This document shows positions 33,201 to 42,865 of a stretch of 43,510 bases of DNA, in pieces (the first letter of the stretch is position 1; every line of letters starts with the position of its first letter). A program made the position numbers and the translations under genes. Under the pieces are notes generated by a model. It ran no database searches and was not told the origin of the DNA. It saw only the letters and a program-made list of their open reading frames with translations. The DNA is taken from positions 1 through 43,510 of the forward strand of contig JAFRNE010000009.1 of NCBI GenBank assembly GCA_017430325.1. The letters are read 5' to 3'. The stretch is from Eubacterium sp. (GTDB taxonomy: Bacteria; Bacillota; Clostridia; Lachnospirales; Lachnospiraceae).

Positions 33201-33254
33201 ATCATGTACCTCCTAACCGGCAGTCCGTCCAAATACTATCATTCCGCCTGTTTT

Positions 33255-35204
33255 TTACTTCTCTTTTTTCTGATCCCCATAATATGTGAAGCCCATCATT
33301 GTGATGTCATCAAACTGCGGTTCAGTTCCTGCAAACTCATCAACCGCCTTCTTCATCGTATTTATCAGCTCCTCATTACCGGACTCCTTATTGTCATTAA
33401 GTATCTCAAGCATCCTCTCGATACCGAAACGATCACCTGTCGGGCTCTTAGCTTCCGCAAGTCCGTCAGTATAGAGGAATATCCTCTCACCCGGTTTCAG
33501 CTGATAATCATATTCTATAAATTCCATACCCGGTATGAAACCGACAGGCGGACCGTGCTGAACCTTTTCAACACTGTATCCTTCTCCAAGCTTCATGATA
33601 GCCGGATAATCATGTCCTGCATTACATGCATTTACATAGCCTGTTTCAAGGTTTATGATGCCGAGCCATACGGTTACAAACATTCCCGCAGGATTCTTCT
33701 CTGCGATAAGCCTGTCCGCGTAGGTTATTATCTCCGAAGCACTTCCGCCAAGCTTTGCACGGGACTTGATAAGTGTTTTTGAAATAGCCATGAAGAAGGC
33801 TGCGCCAACTCCCTTATCCGAAACATCCGCCACAAGTATCGCAATATGCTTATCGTCTATCATAAAGAAATCGAAGAAATCTCCGCCGACCTGCTTTGCC
33901 GGATGCATAAGTGCATGGATATCAAAACGTGAATCGTCTACGAATTCCTTATCCTTCTTAGGAAGCATACCCTGCTGTATTTCCGATGCAAGGGAAACTT
34001 CGTAGCTTATTCTCTCCTTATCCCTGGTCATATTTGTAATATCGTCGATATTCTTCAGAGTATCCTCCTCCATCTTCTCGATGGATACGGCGAGGGATTT
34101 TATTTCATTAACATCTCCGACATTTTCGGAGATCTTATTTTCTTTATTCTTAGTATTATCGTGGGCAAATCTCTTTGCTTCTTCCTCGATCAGCTTAACC
34201 GGTCTGATGATCTTCTTCTTGATGATCTTGTAGGAAACGATATTTATAATGATGATCACGAAAACAGCTATTCCGAAAAGGCCCTGGAGGAAGGTTCCCG
34301 TAGCACTCTTAAGATCGGTCATATCCCTCTGTACACAGAGTATGCCGATTATATTCTCCTTTTTATACTGCTCATTGCTTATTCTTTTACCGTTTTCATC
34401 ATAGTATTCAGAACGTTCCTTATACACCGGAACAAGTGCTGTAACATGAGGTTCTGCTCCGTTCAGATCCTTATTTCTTAAAATGATCTCCTTGGTAGAG
34501 CCCTCTTCATATATCCTTCGGTACGCCTCTGCGTACTCCTCTGTTGATGTATTCTTTTTGGTTCCGTAGCCCCATGCTGTATAGCCGCTGCTCTTACTAG
34601 GACAGTTTACGAGGCATGTGTAGGTTTCATAGCCCGGATCAGGAACTATATAATACATTACCGCAAGATTCATTGATTCTACCATCTGCGTGAGCTCATC
34701 CCTGACAGTGAAATATGCATATGCACATGATGTCATAGTGAACAGCCCATCATAATAATATCCTGCACATCCCGGTTCCAGCTCCGGCCATCCCAACTTT
34801 CCGAAATCAACAGCTTCAAATTCCTCGTCACTTATCCCAATTGCCTGCATAAGGAGCTTCGCTGAGCGATCCAGTTCTTCATCAGTTTCGCCAAAAACTA
34901 AGTCTGCCACGAGCTTTTCCTGATTGAGATAATATCCATAATAAAGCTTATCCAGAAGCTCCGGACCGATAGCATCAAGGTAGGCTCTCGAATAATCAAT
35001 ATCCAGATATAACTCCTCGGTAGCAACCAGAGCTGATTTGTAAACCGAATCCTTGTATTCCTTGGTCAGAGTGCTTGAAAATGCAAAATAACCAACCCCG
35101 CCTACGATAATGGCAAAGACGCCAAGTGAAAGTACAAATATGCCAATGAGGATAACGTAGATATTTGATGTTAATTTTTTTCTAAATCTGCGAAATATCT
35201 TCAC
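33255..35204 (-). CDS. Membrane RsbU/SpoIIE-type serine phosphatase with extracytoplasmic sensor
   Basis: The 649-residue protein probably dephosphorylates the STAS partner (gene at 42866) and so switches the system on. Residues 14-42 are a membrane segment, 43-300 an extracytoplasmic sensor with cysteines at 146, 160, 197 and 201 that could form disulfides, and 305-328 a second membrane segment. A HAMP-like linker (330-385) and coiled segment follow, then the PP2C/SpoIIE domain (about 405-640): QVGGDFFDFF, VADVSDKGVGAAFFMA, AGHDYPA and FDDITMM hold the metal-binding acids. The start is GTG with GGAGG upstream. It differs from sporulation SpoIIE, which has ten membrane segments. The signal sensed is unknown. 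Confidence 0.92.
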   Translation of the reverse strand: MKIFRRFRKKLTSNIYVILIGIFVLSLGVFAIIVGGVGYFAFSSTLTKEYKDSVYKSALVATEELYLDIDYSRAYLDAIGPELLDKLYYGYYLNQEKLVADLVFGETDEELDRSAKLLMQAIGISDEEFEAVDFGKLGWPELEPGCAGYYYDGLFTMTSCAYAYFTVRDELTQMVESMNLAVMYYIVPDPGYETYTCLVNCPSKSSGYTAWGYGTKKNTSTEEYAEAYRRIYEEGSTKEIILRNKDLNGAEPHVTALVPVYKERSEYYDENGKRISNEQYKKENIIGILCVQRDMTDLKSATGTFLQGLFGIAVFVIIIINIVSYKIIKKKIIRPVKLIEEEAKRFAHDNTKNKENKISENVGDVNEIKSLAVSIEKMEEDTLKNIDDITNMTRDKERISYEVSLASEIQQGMLPKKDKEFVDDSRFDIHALMHPAKQVGGDFFDFFMIDDKHIAILVADVSDKGVGAAFFMAISKTLIKSRAKLGGSASEIITYADRLIAEKNPAGMFVTVWLGIINLETGYVNACNAGHDYPAIMKLGEGYSVEKVQHGPPVGFIPGMEFIEYDYQLKPGERIFLYTDGLAEAKSPTGDRFGIERMLEILNDNKESGNEELINTMKKAVDEFAGTEPQFDDITMMGFTYYGDQKKEK

Positions 35205-35232
35205 CTTTATCCTCCATTATCACACGGAATTC

Positions 35233-35745
35233 TCACTCTTTGTTCTCAGCAGTCCCATCACTGAAGGTCTTTTTTATACTCAGGATGTTCTTACCATCCT
35301 TATATTCATAATCAACTGAGTCCATAGTCTTCTTGACGAGAAGGATACCGAATCCTCCCGGTCTCTCCATGAACATCTTTCCTGAAGTATCTGCATCAGG
35401 GCGCGCAAGCGGATCAAAAGGCTTACCCGAATCCATAAACTGTATCATAACAGAAAGAGGCACTTCATTAACCTCTACATAGATCTCGGCCTTTCCTACA
35501 TCAGGTCTGTATGCGTAGGAAATAATATTTACAAATATTTCCTCAACCGCAAGCCTGATCTGCATCATAGCCTTCTTCTCACAACCATATGACATGAGCT
35601 TTCTCTTAATAAAATCCTGAATAAAATCGATGGATTCGTCCACCGCATCGATTATTATTGATGTTCCGTCTTCACTGATCCTCATCACGATATCAGAAAT
35701 ATTTGCATCACCCAGTTCATATCCGTTTGATAGATTCTCTGCCAT
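35233..35745 (-). CDS. RsbW-like anti-sigma kinase (GHKL ATPase)
   Basis: RsbW proteins bind a sigma factor or other target and phosphorylate a STAS partner. This 170-residue protein has the GHKL fold: the N box EEIFVNIISYAY (Glu69, Asn73), the G1 motif DSGKPFDP (Asp105, Gly107) and the G2 motif PGGFGILL (Gly130, Gly131, Gly133). The length fits the RsbW/SpoIIAB class. The AAGGGG ribosome binding site is good. It lies 28 bp before the phosphatase gene, and the STAS gene is about 7 kb upstream in the same run, so all three partner-switch parts are in one likely operon. Its sigma target is not in the window. Confidence 0.93.
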   Translation of the reverse strand: MAENLSNGYELGDANISDIVMRISEDGTSIIIDAVDESIDFIQDFIKRKLMSYGCEKKAMMQIRLAVEEIFVNIISYAYRPDVGKAEIYVEVNEVPLSVMIQFMDSGKPFDPLARPDADTSGKMFMERPGGFGILLVKKTMDSVDYEYKDGKNILSIKKTFSDGTAENKE

Positions 35746-35812
35746 ACTGTCACCCCTTTTATTTTCCTCGTTATTCTGCTGCTATCAAAGCCGACTCAAG
35801 TCCGGTTACTTA

Positions 35813-36544
35813 TCAATCTTCGTCGTCATCGTATTCCTTTTTCTTACGAATGACCCAGTTACTGCCGTCCCATACTTCCTCTTCGTCCTCTGCAAGCTCC
35901 GGCTCATCATCCTGATCTCCGGAATTCCCTGCATCCGCGCTGAAATCATAAGGTTCATATATCTGTTTATCACGTTTAAGAAGGCCCTTCTTCTTTTTGC
36001 CCTTCTTACGCTCTATACCGTTCTCGTCTGTTTCCTCTTCCTTCTCCGGTTCAGCCTGCTCTTTATACGACCTCCTCGATTCAAGCTCAAGATAGTCTCT
36101 CATCTCCTTCTCGAATCTTTTTCTGGCGAAACGGACCGCCAGTCCCGAGGAAATAGTCCTTGCAGTATAGATTGAAAGCTGAAGTTCATTATCTTCATTT
36201 TCAAAAAAAAGAAGAACTGTCGGGTAGAAAATATACAGCTTAACGAGGCTTGCGACAGAATCCTTCTTTGTTTGAAAATCAACACCATGGCCCACACTGT
36301 TCATAAGCTTTCCAGCCTCATAAACCACCTTGGTATTGTTTACATCTGAAGCGTTATATAAATAATGTCTGGCTTTGACGCCCAAGACTCTGATCTTGTG
36401 GGAGCCGTCAGCGGCTCCCCAAGCCTGGATACGCATATCCATATCTGCGATCAGATGTCCGTTTTCTGCCGATCTCACATGTCCCAGCAGAACCTGTCTG
36501 GCTTCCATCAAAACCTGATTTCTCTTAGTCTTCTTAGTTAACAA
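35813..36544 (-). CDS. Unknown protein with a mixed basic/acidic tail
   Basis: The 243-residue protein begins at a TTG at 36544 with GAGGTG about 9 nt upstream; the next Met is residue 13. Residues 1-160 look like a compact alpha/beta domain (IADMDMRIQAWGAADGSHKIRVLG is a typical strand-turn run; KLYIFYPTVLLFFENEDNELQLSIYTAR is another). The C-terminal third is unstructured: a basic Lys/Gly-rich stretch (about 178-195) and a very acidic end (about 210-243) with Asp and Glu runs. No signal peptide or membrane segment is visible. It lies between the anchored protein and RsbW in the operon. I do not recognise it. Confidence 0.75.
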   Translation of the reverse strand: MLTKKTKRNQVLMEARQVLLGHVRSAENGHLIADMDMRIQAWGAADGSHKIRVLGVKARHYLYNASDVNNTKVVYEAGKLMNSVGHGVDFQTKKDSVASLVKLYIFYPTVLLFFENEDNELQLSIYTARTISSGLAVRFARKRFEKEMRDYLELESRRSYKEQAEPEKEEETDENGIERKKGKKKKGLLKRDKQIYEPYDFSADAGNSGDQDDEPELAEDEEEVWDGSNWVIRKKKEYDDDED

Positions 36545-36564
36545 TGGTTTTCACCTCGTAATGA

Positions 36565-37386
36565 TCATTTATCCTTCGGAGCTTCTGTCAGTGAAAGCTG
36601 TATGCCACCCTTCTCACTAACTTTAACCTTGATATACTCCGTACGGCCACGTTTTTCGCTTGTCATCGTTATGACTGCTTCATATGCTGTAATATTCACA
36701 GCATCACTGTTTGTAGCCATGTAGTCCATCTGTGAAACAGCATCATAATCGAAGAATGAAAACGTCTCTTTTCCGTCAGATGAATAACCTATTGAATACC
36801 CTATCTTCTCAGAAGGGTCATTAACCAGCCAGTCTGACGACCCCTCCGGAAATACAATGTATGAATTGCCGGATGAACTGTTTACTATCAGGAAAGGACT
36901 ATCGGTATCTCCGGCAACCTTGGTCACCATCTCAGACTCAACAGACGCCTCCTCAGATACTACTATTTCATAATTCTCGTCATCCTTCATAAGTGCAAAT
37001 AGTGTAAGTGTTACACTTGCGGCGTCATAGTTATAACCTGCAAACTCATCCTTTCTCTTAAAGGTGATATCTGTAGAGCCTCCTCTTAAGACCTTGATAT
37101 TATATGTAACTTTGCCCTTATTCTCCTCACTCTTTGTCGTGATCTCAAAGATCCCGTCACGCTTCATCTCGTACTCCCACTTAAGATCAGGAGTCTTACT
37201 TCCGTCAAGAGTAAGCTCAACGCCAGACTTTGTAACCTTGTATTCACAAGGGTAGTCCGAATCACTAAAGAGCTTCGTCTTGCTGCTGCCTCCCTTCTTC
37301 CCCAGTAAGAGGAAGAAGGCAAGGCCTGCTGCAAGTAGCAGCGCTACTATAATAATTACAACTATGATCACTTTTTTCTTATTCAT
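36565..37386 (-). CDS. Membrane-anchored protein of unknown function
   Basis: The 273-residue protein has an N-terminal anchor: MNKKK, then a long hydrophobic segment (residues 6-28) and KKGGSSKTK, so it is probably a type II membrane protein with the body outside. The outside part is strand-rich, Gly/Ser/Asp/Glu-containing, with an apparent beta-sandwich pattern (VELTLDGSKTPDLKWEYEM, ITFKRKDEFAGYNYD, and a closing YIKVKVSEKGGIQLSL). A single Cys is at residue 47. GAGGT precedes the ATG. It follows the giant secreted protein by 12 bp, with translation likely coupled, so it may tether or partner it. No family is recognised. Confidence 0.8.
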   Translation of the reverse strand: MNKKKVIIVVIIIVALLLAAGLAFFLLLGKKGGSSKTKLFSDSDYPCEYKVTKSGVELTLDGSKTPDLKWEYEMKRDGIFEITTKSEENKGKVTYNIKVLRGGSTDITFKRKDEFAGYNYDAASVTLTLFALMKDDENYEIVVSEEASVESEMVTKVAGDTDSPFLIVNSSSGNSYIVFPEGSSDWLVNDPSEKIGYSIGYSSDGKETFSFFDYDAVSQMDYMATNSDAVNITAYEAVITMTSEKRGRTEYIKVKVSEKGGIQLSLTEAPKDK

Positions 37387-37398
37387 GTCATGACCTCA

Positions 37399-40300
37399 TT
37401 AGTTTGATTCAACCGGATCAACTGAAGGGAATCCATCGGAATCGTTCTTGTTTGTGTCATCCGCGGTGCCTGATTCAGTATTTGAATCAGTGTTCTGATC
37501 CGTGCTCTGATCATTATTCTGATCTGTATTCTGATTTGTATCGGTTTCTGTGCTGTCACCCTGCTGTGATTCCGTATTTTCCTCAGTTGACTTCTCCGTC
37601 GTACCCTCGGTAGTTGACTCTGTTGTATTTTCCGTAGTAGCTTCTTCGCGCTCCTTCGTCTTCTCAACAGTTATATATACTATATCCTGGGTATCAGGAT
37701 CATCATTTGGATAAATAACCAGTTCATAAACTGTATTATTATAAGGATCCTTGCTTTCCGGTACAACAAACCAGAACTTATTTGCTGCATTATCTACTAC
37801 AATATTATCCTGTGTGATATCCTCACGTGCGTCGCCGACCTTTCTGTAAACCTTTACGCCAAAGCCATTCAGCGAGTTGATAACTGTAACCTTACCTGTA
37901 AAGATATCATCCTTCTTCGCCAGGAAGTTAGGAGGTACAGCTGTGATGGTGTAATCTCCGGAACCGTTCTGGCTAATAGAGCTTATGAGTGATGCACTGT
38001 TAAATATGATCTCTCCGCCCTGCTGGAGTCCTGAGAATGTCTTGCCAACCTTTCTCTCAAGTGGTGTTATCTGTCCGTCAGCTATAGTTACCTTAACGGA
38101 ATGAATAGTCCAGCTTGCATTCTGGTTTTCAATAGTTTTCTCAAGTATGGTCTCGGCACTCGGATTGTCCGGATTATCAACCTTTGCATCAGGTGTTTCA
38201 CCGTTCTTTTCAGCCTCTACCTTCTTTGCGTCCTCTTCTTCCTTCTCATTTGCTGCATCCTCTACAACCTCTGAGATGTCCTTCTCCGTTACGATCGTGT
38301 CGAAGTAAGGAAGAAGATCTACAGACATAAGATCGAATTCGCTTCCCATCTCTTCAAGGAATATCTTGACTGTCTGGGTCTCATTTGTAAGGAATTCCTT
38401 ATTCTTGCCTACTATATACTGACTCAGGTCATCATAAGTCTTTGATCTTTCAACCTTCCTGTAATCGATATAATGGAAGACCGCCTTGATCTTGGCTCTT
38501 GTTCCGCCCTCACCTTTAGTTGTCGCTGAAGCCGTTGTAAAGTCAAGGAATACCGGAGTAACCGTATCAGGTCCGTAGTACTCGTTCACCTGTGACTTAT
38601 GCTTCTTCAGATTATCTGTAAGCTCATAAGTCTCCATAACCGGAGCATAGCTCTTGAAGGTTAATTCAAGTGCTTCCTCCTCAAGCGTTACCAGACTCTG
38701 CGAATCGTTCTCATCTAAAATATCATAAGCATATATTGCCGATTCATCGATCGTACCGGTGAGGTTGCCATATGCTGCTATGCTGTAGCCTGTAACCTTT
38801 TCAACATTATTTACCTTGAAAGGTATCTCTGCCCAAAGACCTTCGGAAATACTCTTGTATCCCACATCAGTCAGATATACGTAAGGTGATGTATATTCGT
38901 AACCTGTAGGGTCGATCGTTGAGGTGTAATGTACAGCAACTGCTATATCATTTGTCTCAGCTACAAGATTCTGCTCCGGTGTACCCTTACCAAATGCAAG
39001 GATAACCTTTTCTTCTGTTCTGTCCGTGTATTGTCTCCTTGATGACGGTGATGCTTCAATACCGAGTATAGCCGACGAATCGAAGAAGTAATACTCATAA
39101 GTATCGATTATTACTCCATTCCTCTCATGTTGTACCACCGCATAATCGAAGGCCATATAGGTATTCGTACATTGTACTTCGAGCTTGCCCGGACTCACAA
39201 AGTTCGCCGCTTTAAGACCTCTCACGTAGAATATCGCATCCTCGGTTCCGCTTCCCGCTGTATACATATTATCATAGCTTACCTGCATGTATTTCGAGAA
39301 CGGGATGCCGTACTGGAATGAAATATCAACATCTATATCATCTACGTTATATGAACCAGGTGATGGGTGTAAGTAAACATTAACCGTATCACTATTTGAT
39401 TCCGGTATTCTTGACACAGGTGTTGCCCACGCGTCAGATACCCATACTATCTGGTTGTCTGTAAAGTTAAATACCGAGGTTCTCTGTGCCTTACCTATAG
39501 GAAGTGTTGTTGATACAACCTTGCTATTTGTACTTCTGCAGAGCTCCTGTGCATCAATATCTCTCAAAAACTCTTCATTTGTGGTAAGCTGTATAGAACC
39601 ACTGTCTGAGATTATCTGAGATATCGTTACCTGTCCGATATTCCATATAGCCGGATAACCATTTCTGGTCTGTGCCGTAAACTGGATACTCTTGATAGTT
39701 CCAAGATCCGGTATTGCCGGGAATATAAGTCTGTCTGTATGATTAGGTCTGAACATCCATTCCGGATCGGATATAGTATTCAGTCCCGCCGCCTTAACAA
39801 CCTGTGAATTCGGATCCGTCGAGGTTTCAACCGATTTCGCCGTCTTGTTCATATATTCAGCCATATACTGAACAACGTCGAAGGACATGGTCTGTATCGT
39901 TTTTGTTTCCGAACTAACATATACAACCTCTGCCATTACTGAGCCCTGGAACTGCAGATAATCATTGTCCCAAGGAAGTGTAACTATCTCGCAGAGAAGT
40001 CTTACTGACTTCTGCTTGTCGGTTATATTGAAGTAACGTGATATTTCCTTCTGTGTTCTTGCCTTCATACCGCCCGGAGTTACTGCTTCGAGCTCATCAC
40101 GGTAGTCGATCTCTATCCAGCCCACGTTGTCGATAACGTAGTTCATGAAGGAGCCACCGTTTGTATTTTCAGTGATCGTTATCTTCTCGATATTAAGCTT
40201 ATCGAAAACATCTGTTTCGGATGAAAGATCTTCAGGTATGATACGTACTCCGAGAAGATCTCCGTAATCCCTGTTTGTCTTGATCGAGAAAGTCTCTGAC

Positions 40301-42843
40301 TTGCCCGATCTGAAACCATCTGCTGTCAGCTGCTGGTTTGCAAGAACGTATGCACTGTTTCCGTTGCTAAAGTCAAGCTGGAAATAGAAGTAGTTCTTTG
40401 AACCCGAATCACCGTCTCCGTTGTCGTAGTCCGGATCTTCAGCAACCTTTACGGTCACATCAAAGGTCTTGGCATCCGTGAAGAAGCCCCAGTCTACTGC
40501 CGTATCCTCATAGCTCATGACGTAAAGCACATCTTTATACTGTCGTCTGTCAACATCTTCAATTGTTGTATTATTTGTGAAATTGAAGCTGTAGCCTGTT
40601 CCTCCTGCGAAGAACTGTTCATCGCCAACTGCTCTTCCTTCAACAACATCATCGGCGTCAATATATATCGGATTGCCATCCTTATCGGTTACCACTTTAC
40701 CATCCTTGTCTGTAAGCGGCTTTTTATTATTCTGTATCTTACTTCCGTTTCCGTATACGGCATCTCCTGCCTTATCAAGAACTGTTACAGCCGATCCGCC
40801 CATGTTAAATATCTGTGCGGATACCATCGATCTGTCGATCCAGAAATGCGTCGTTACTCCCGAAACCGTTTTGTCAACGAGGTAGGCTCTTCTCTTTTCA
40901 AACCTCTCTACATAATCGATAGTGAGGTTGTTCAGCTGCCATTCATCATCGCCGAGAAGATTGATATCAACACCTGTAAACTGCTTAAGGTTAATAGCAT
41001 CAACCAAGAATGAGAAGGTGCTTCCCTCTGTAAGAGCTATCGAGCTTATGAAGTCCTTGCCGTTCGTTGCCGGCCAGGTTCCCATGTACTCAACCGCTGC
41101 ATTTCTGACATTATAGAGCGTTGTTTTGTTATGCTGTCCGTCACGTGTGTCATATTTGAATCTCATCGTAACATCATTTGTTGTTCCACATCTCTTAATG
41201 TTACTTGTGGAAACCGTTACGAGAAACTTATTTCTTGCAGAGCTTGAAGCTGTAAGTGCAGCTCCGCTCTTATAGGATGTAAGCTTAAACTGTTCCTTAC
41301 CACCCGGCTTAACCAGCCTTCCTCTTTCGTCGGTGGTTGTGAAATATGTGAAAGGTGACCCTTCAAATGCATATTCAATCGTTGCACCCTTGACCTTTTT
41401 ACCGTCACTGTCGATACCATCCTGGATATATGGCATACATGCGCCCTTGTAGAACGAGATGCCTGCTATCTGGATATCATCCGTAGTGGTAGCATTCATA
41501 GACTGTTTCATACTGCCGGTGCCGTTTGAAACATTGATACCGGACTCTGCAAGTCTGTCTCTTGCTGCCTTTCCGACATTCACGGTCACATTTCCGGCTA
41601 TGTAATCCATCTCCGGGAAAAGACCCATGAAAGCTATCGTATCACCTCTCTGACCGAAGCCAAAGATCGTTCCGTTCTTTTCTTTTTCCAGAACACATCC
41701 GTAACTGCTGAGTATGACCGGAAGAGCAACCTTTCTTGTCCATCCGCTCTTATCCTTATACTGGAATTCAATAACTATATCTTCAACTATATTTGCCTTG
41801 AAGGAATCAACGTTCTGACCGTTTGAATTCGCAAAGGTTTCAATACCCGCATCTATCTGATCCACGAAATCCATCCTGAAGGAATATATATAATTCTCAA
41901 CTGCGTATTTCTTCTCAACCTCACCCTTATTAAAATTCTTGAGTGTACAATACTGGTTTGCGTCCTCTGTCTCACTGATGACGATAACAGCATCGGCTCC
42001 AGATGTTGAGAAGGTAACCTGTCCGTTTGTCTTAACAACCTCAGATACCTTGTAGCCTTCAAAGTCAAGGAACTGCTTTCCGGAAACTATGCCATACTCC
42101 TCAAAGCCCTTATAAGAATCAACCTTATAAATCTCAAGTCCCTGGATATTCCAGCTTCCCTGCGCGAGATAAAGCTTTATGTTGTCTACATTCTTGACCT
42201 CAGCCTCTGTCTGGAATACGTAATCCTGAACACTCCATGCCTCAAGCGGATCCTCACCCTTCACGTCCTCGGAATAGTTGAACTTGCTGAGCATGTCACT
42301 TCCGTAGGTCTGATCAAGTGCTTTGCCGTTTGCTCCATACTTAAGAAGTGCTTCCGATCTTTCCTTGCCATCAACAGAAGGAAATACAAACTGTGTTCTT
42401 GAAACATCATTTACATCCGTGTATTCGATCGCATAGTAGAGAACCGTATCACCCTTGGATGCGCCGGTTCCGACATGCATACAGTAGGTATTCTCCGGAG
42501 CCTTGATGGTCTGCCTGTCCTTCCATGCTGTAACCGCACCATAGTCTGCATACTTTTCCTCATCGTCCGGATCAGGCTTTATGGAATAAGCCTTAACAAT
42601 AGTCTTATCCTCGTACACCTCGCCTGCTCCCTCGGTTGTTTTCTCAGTTGTCCCTTCGGTTGTCGGATCCTTCAGGATGTAATTACCATCCGCTCCCAGC
42701 TCGGCAACATAATATGATGACCCCTTATCCTCCGAAATCTCTGCGGCCTGTACTTCCTCTGTCGGAAATACAGGGAGCTCCGTAAGAATAAGCGAGAGAG
42801 CTGTTACAGCCGCTATTCTTTTGATAAAACCTCTCTTCTTCAT
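37399..42843 (-). CDS. Giant secreted multidomain protein with PLAT/LH2-like modules
   Basis: About 1814 residues, with start placed at the ATG at 42843 (GAGGG 6 nt upstream) instead of the ATG 6 bp earlier. A signal peptide (basic start, hydrophobic run, cleavage after VQA near residue 33) exports it through Sec. Near residues 61-75 and 1740-1775 are Thr/Glu repeats (TTEGTTEK type), and the final 45 residues are Gln/Asn/Asp-rich. The body is beta-rich and shows a recurrent pattern: a strand, a hydrophobic pair, then W-x-I/L-x-x-L/V-x-I near residues 231, 635, 890, 1070 and 1580. I see no LPXTG, membrane segment or S-layer motif. It lies after the STAS gene (16 bp) and before the anchored protein (12 bp). 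Confidence 0.85.
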   Translation of the reverse strand: MKKRGFIKRIAAVTALSLILTELPVFPTEEVQAAEISEDKGSSYYVAELGADGNYILKDPTTEGTTEKTTEGAGEVYEDKTIVKAYSIKPDPDDEEKYADYGAVTAWKDRQTIKAPENTYCMHVGTGASKGDTVLYYAIEYTDVNDVSRTQFVFPSVDGKERSEALLKYGANGKALDQTYGSDMLSKFNYSEDVKGEDPLEAWSVQDYVFQTEAEVKNVDNIKLYLAQGSWNIQGLEIYKVDSYKGFEEYGIVSGKQFLDFEGYKVSEVVKTNGQVTFSTSGADAVIVISETEDANQYCTLKNFNKGEVEKKYAVENYIYSFRMDFVDQIDAGIETFANSNGQNVDSFKANIVEDIVIEFQYKDKSGWTRKVALPVILSSYGCVLEKEKNGTIFGFGQRGDTIAFMGLFPEMDYIAGNVTVNVGKAARDRLAESGINVSNGTGSMKQSMNATTTDDIQIAGISFYKGACMPYIQDGIDSDGKKVKGATIEYAFEGSPFTYFTTTDERGRLVKPGGKEQFKLTSYKSGAALTASSSARNKFLVTVSTSNIKRCGTTNDVTMRFKYDTRDGQHNKTTLYNVRNAAVEYMGTWPATNGKDFISSIALTEGSTFSFLVDAINLKQFTGVDINLLGDDEWQLNNLTIDYVERFEKRRAYLVDKTVSGVTTHFWIDRSMVSAQIFNMGGSAVTVLDKAGDAVYGNGSKIQNNKKPLTDKDGKVVTDKDGNPIYIDADDVVEGRAVGDEQFFAGGTGYSFNFTNNTTIEDVDRRQYKDVLYVMSYEDTAVDWGFFTDAKTFDVTVKVAEDPDYDNGDGDSGSKNYFYFQLDFSNGNSAYVLANQQLTADGFRSGKSETFSIKTNRDYGDLLGVRIIPEDLSSETDVFDKLNIEKITITENTNGGSFMNYVIDNVGWIEIDYRDELEAVTPGGMKARTQKEISRYFNITDKQKSVRLLCEIVTLPWDNDYLQFQGSVMAEVVYVSSETKTIQTMSFDVVQYMAEYMNKTAKSVETSTDPNSQVVKAAGLNTISDPEWMFRPNHTDRLIFPAIPDLGTIKSIQFTAQTRNGYPAIWNIGQVTISQIISDSGSIQLTTNEEFLRDIDAQELCRSTNSKVVSTTLPIGKAQRTSVFNFTDNQIVWVSDAWATPVSRIPESNSDTVNVYLHPSPGSYNVDDIDVDISFQYGIPFSKYMQVSYDNMYTAGSGTEDAIFYVRGLKAANFVSPGKLEVQCTNTYMAFDYAVVQHERNGVIIDTYEYYFFDSSAILGIEASPSSRRQYTDRTEEKVILAFGKGTPEQNLVAETNDIAVAVHYTSTIDPTGYEYTSPYVYLTDVGYKSISEGLWAEIPFKVNNVEKVTGYSIAAYGNLTGTIDESAIYAYDILDENDSQSLVTLEEEALELTFKSYAPVMETYELTDNLKKHKSQVNEYYGPDTVTPVFLDFTTASATTKGEGGTRAKIKAVFHYIDYRKVERSKTYDDLSQYIVGKNKEFLTNETQTVKIFLEEMGSEFDLMSVDLLPYFDTIVTEKDISEVVEDAANEKEEEDAKKVEAEKNGETPDAKVDNPDNPSAETILEKTIENQNASWTIHSVKVTIADGQITPLERKVGKTFSGLQQGGEIIFNSASLISSISQNGSGDYTITAVPPNFLAKKDDIFTGKVTVINSLNGFGVKVYRKVGDAREDITQDNIVVDNAANKFWFVVPESKDPYNNTVYELVIYPNDDPDTQDIVYITVEKTKEREEATTENTTESTTEGTTEKSTEENTESQQGDSTETDTNQNTDQNNDQSTDQNTDSNTESGTADDTNKNDSDGFPSVDPVESN

Positions 42844-42865
42844 AGTCATCCCTCTTGAATAAAAT

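Noticed and set aside
33255..35204. Sporulation phosphatase SpoIIE
   Set aside because: It has two membrane segments and an outside sensor rather than ten segments, and its neighbours are not sporulation genes.
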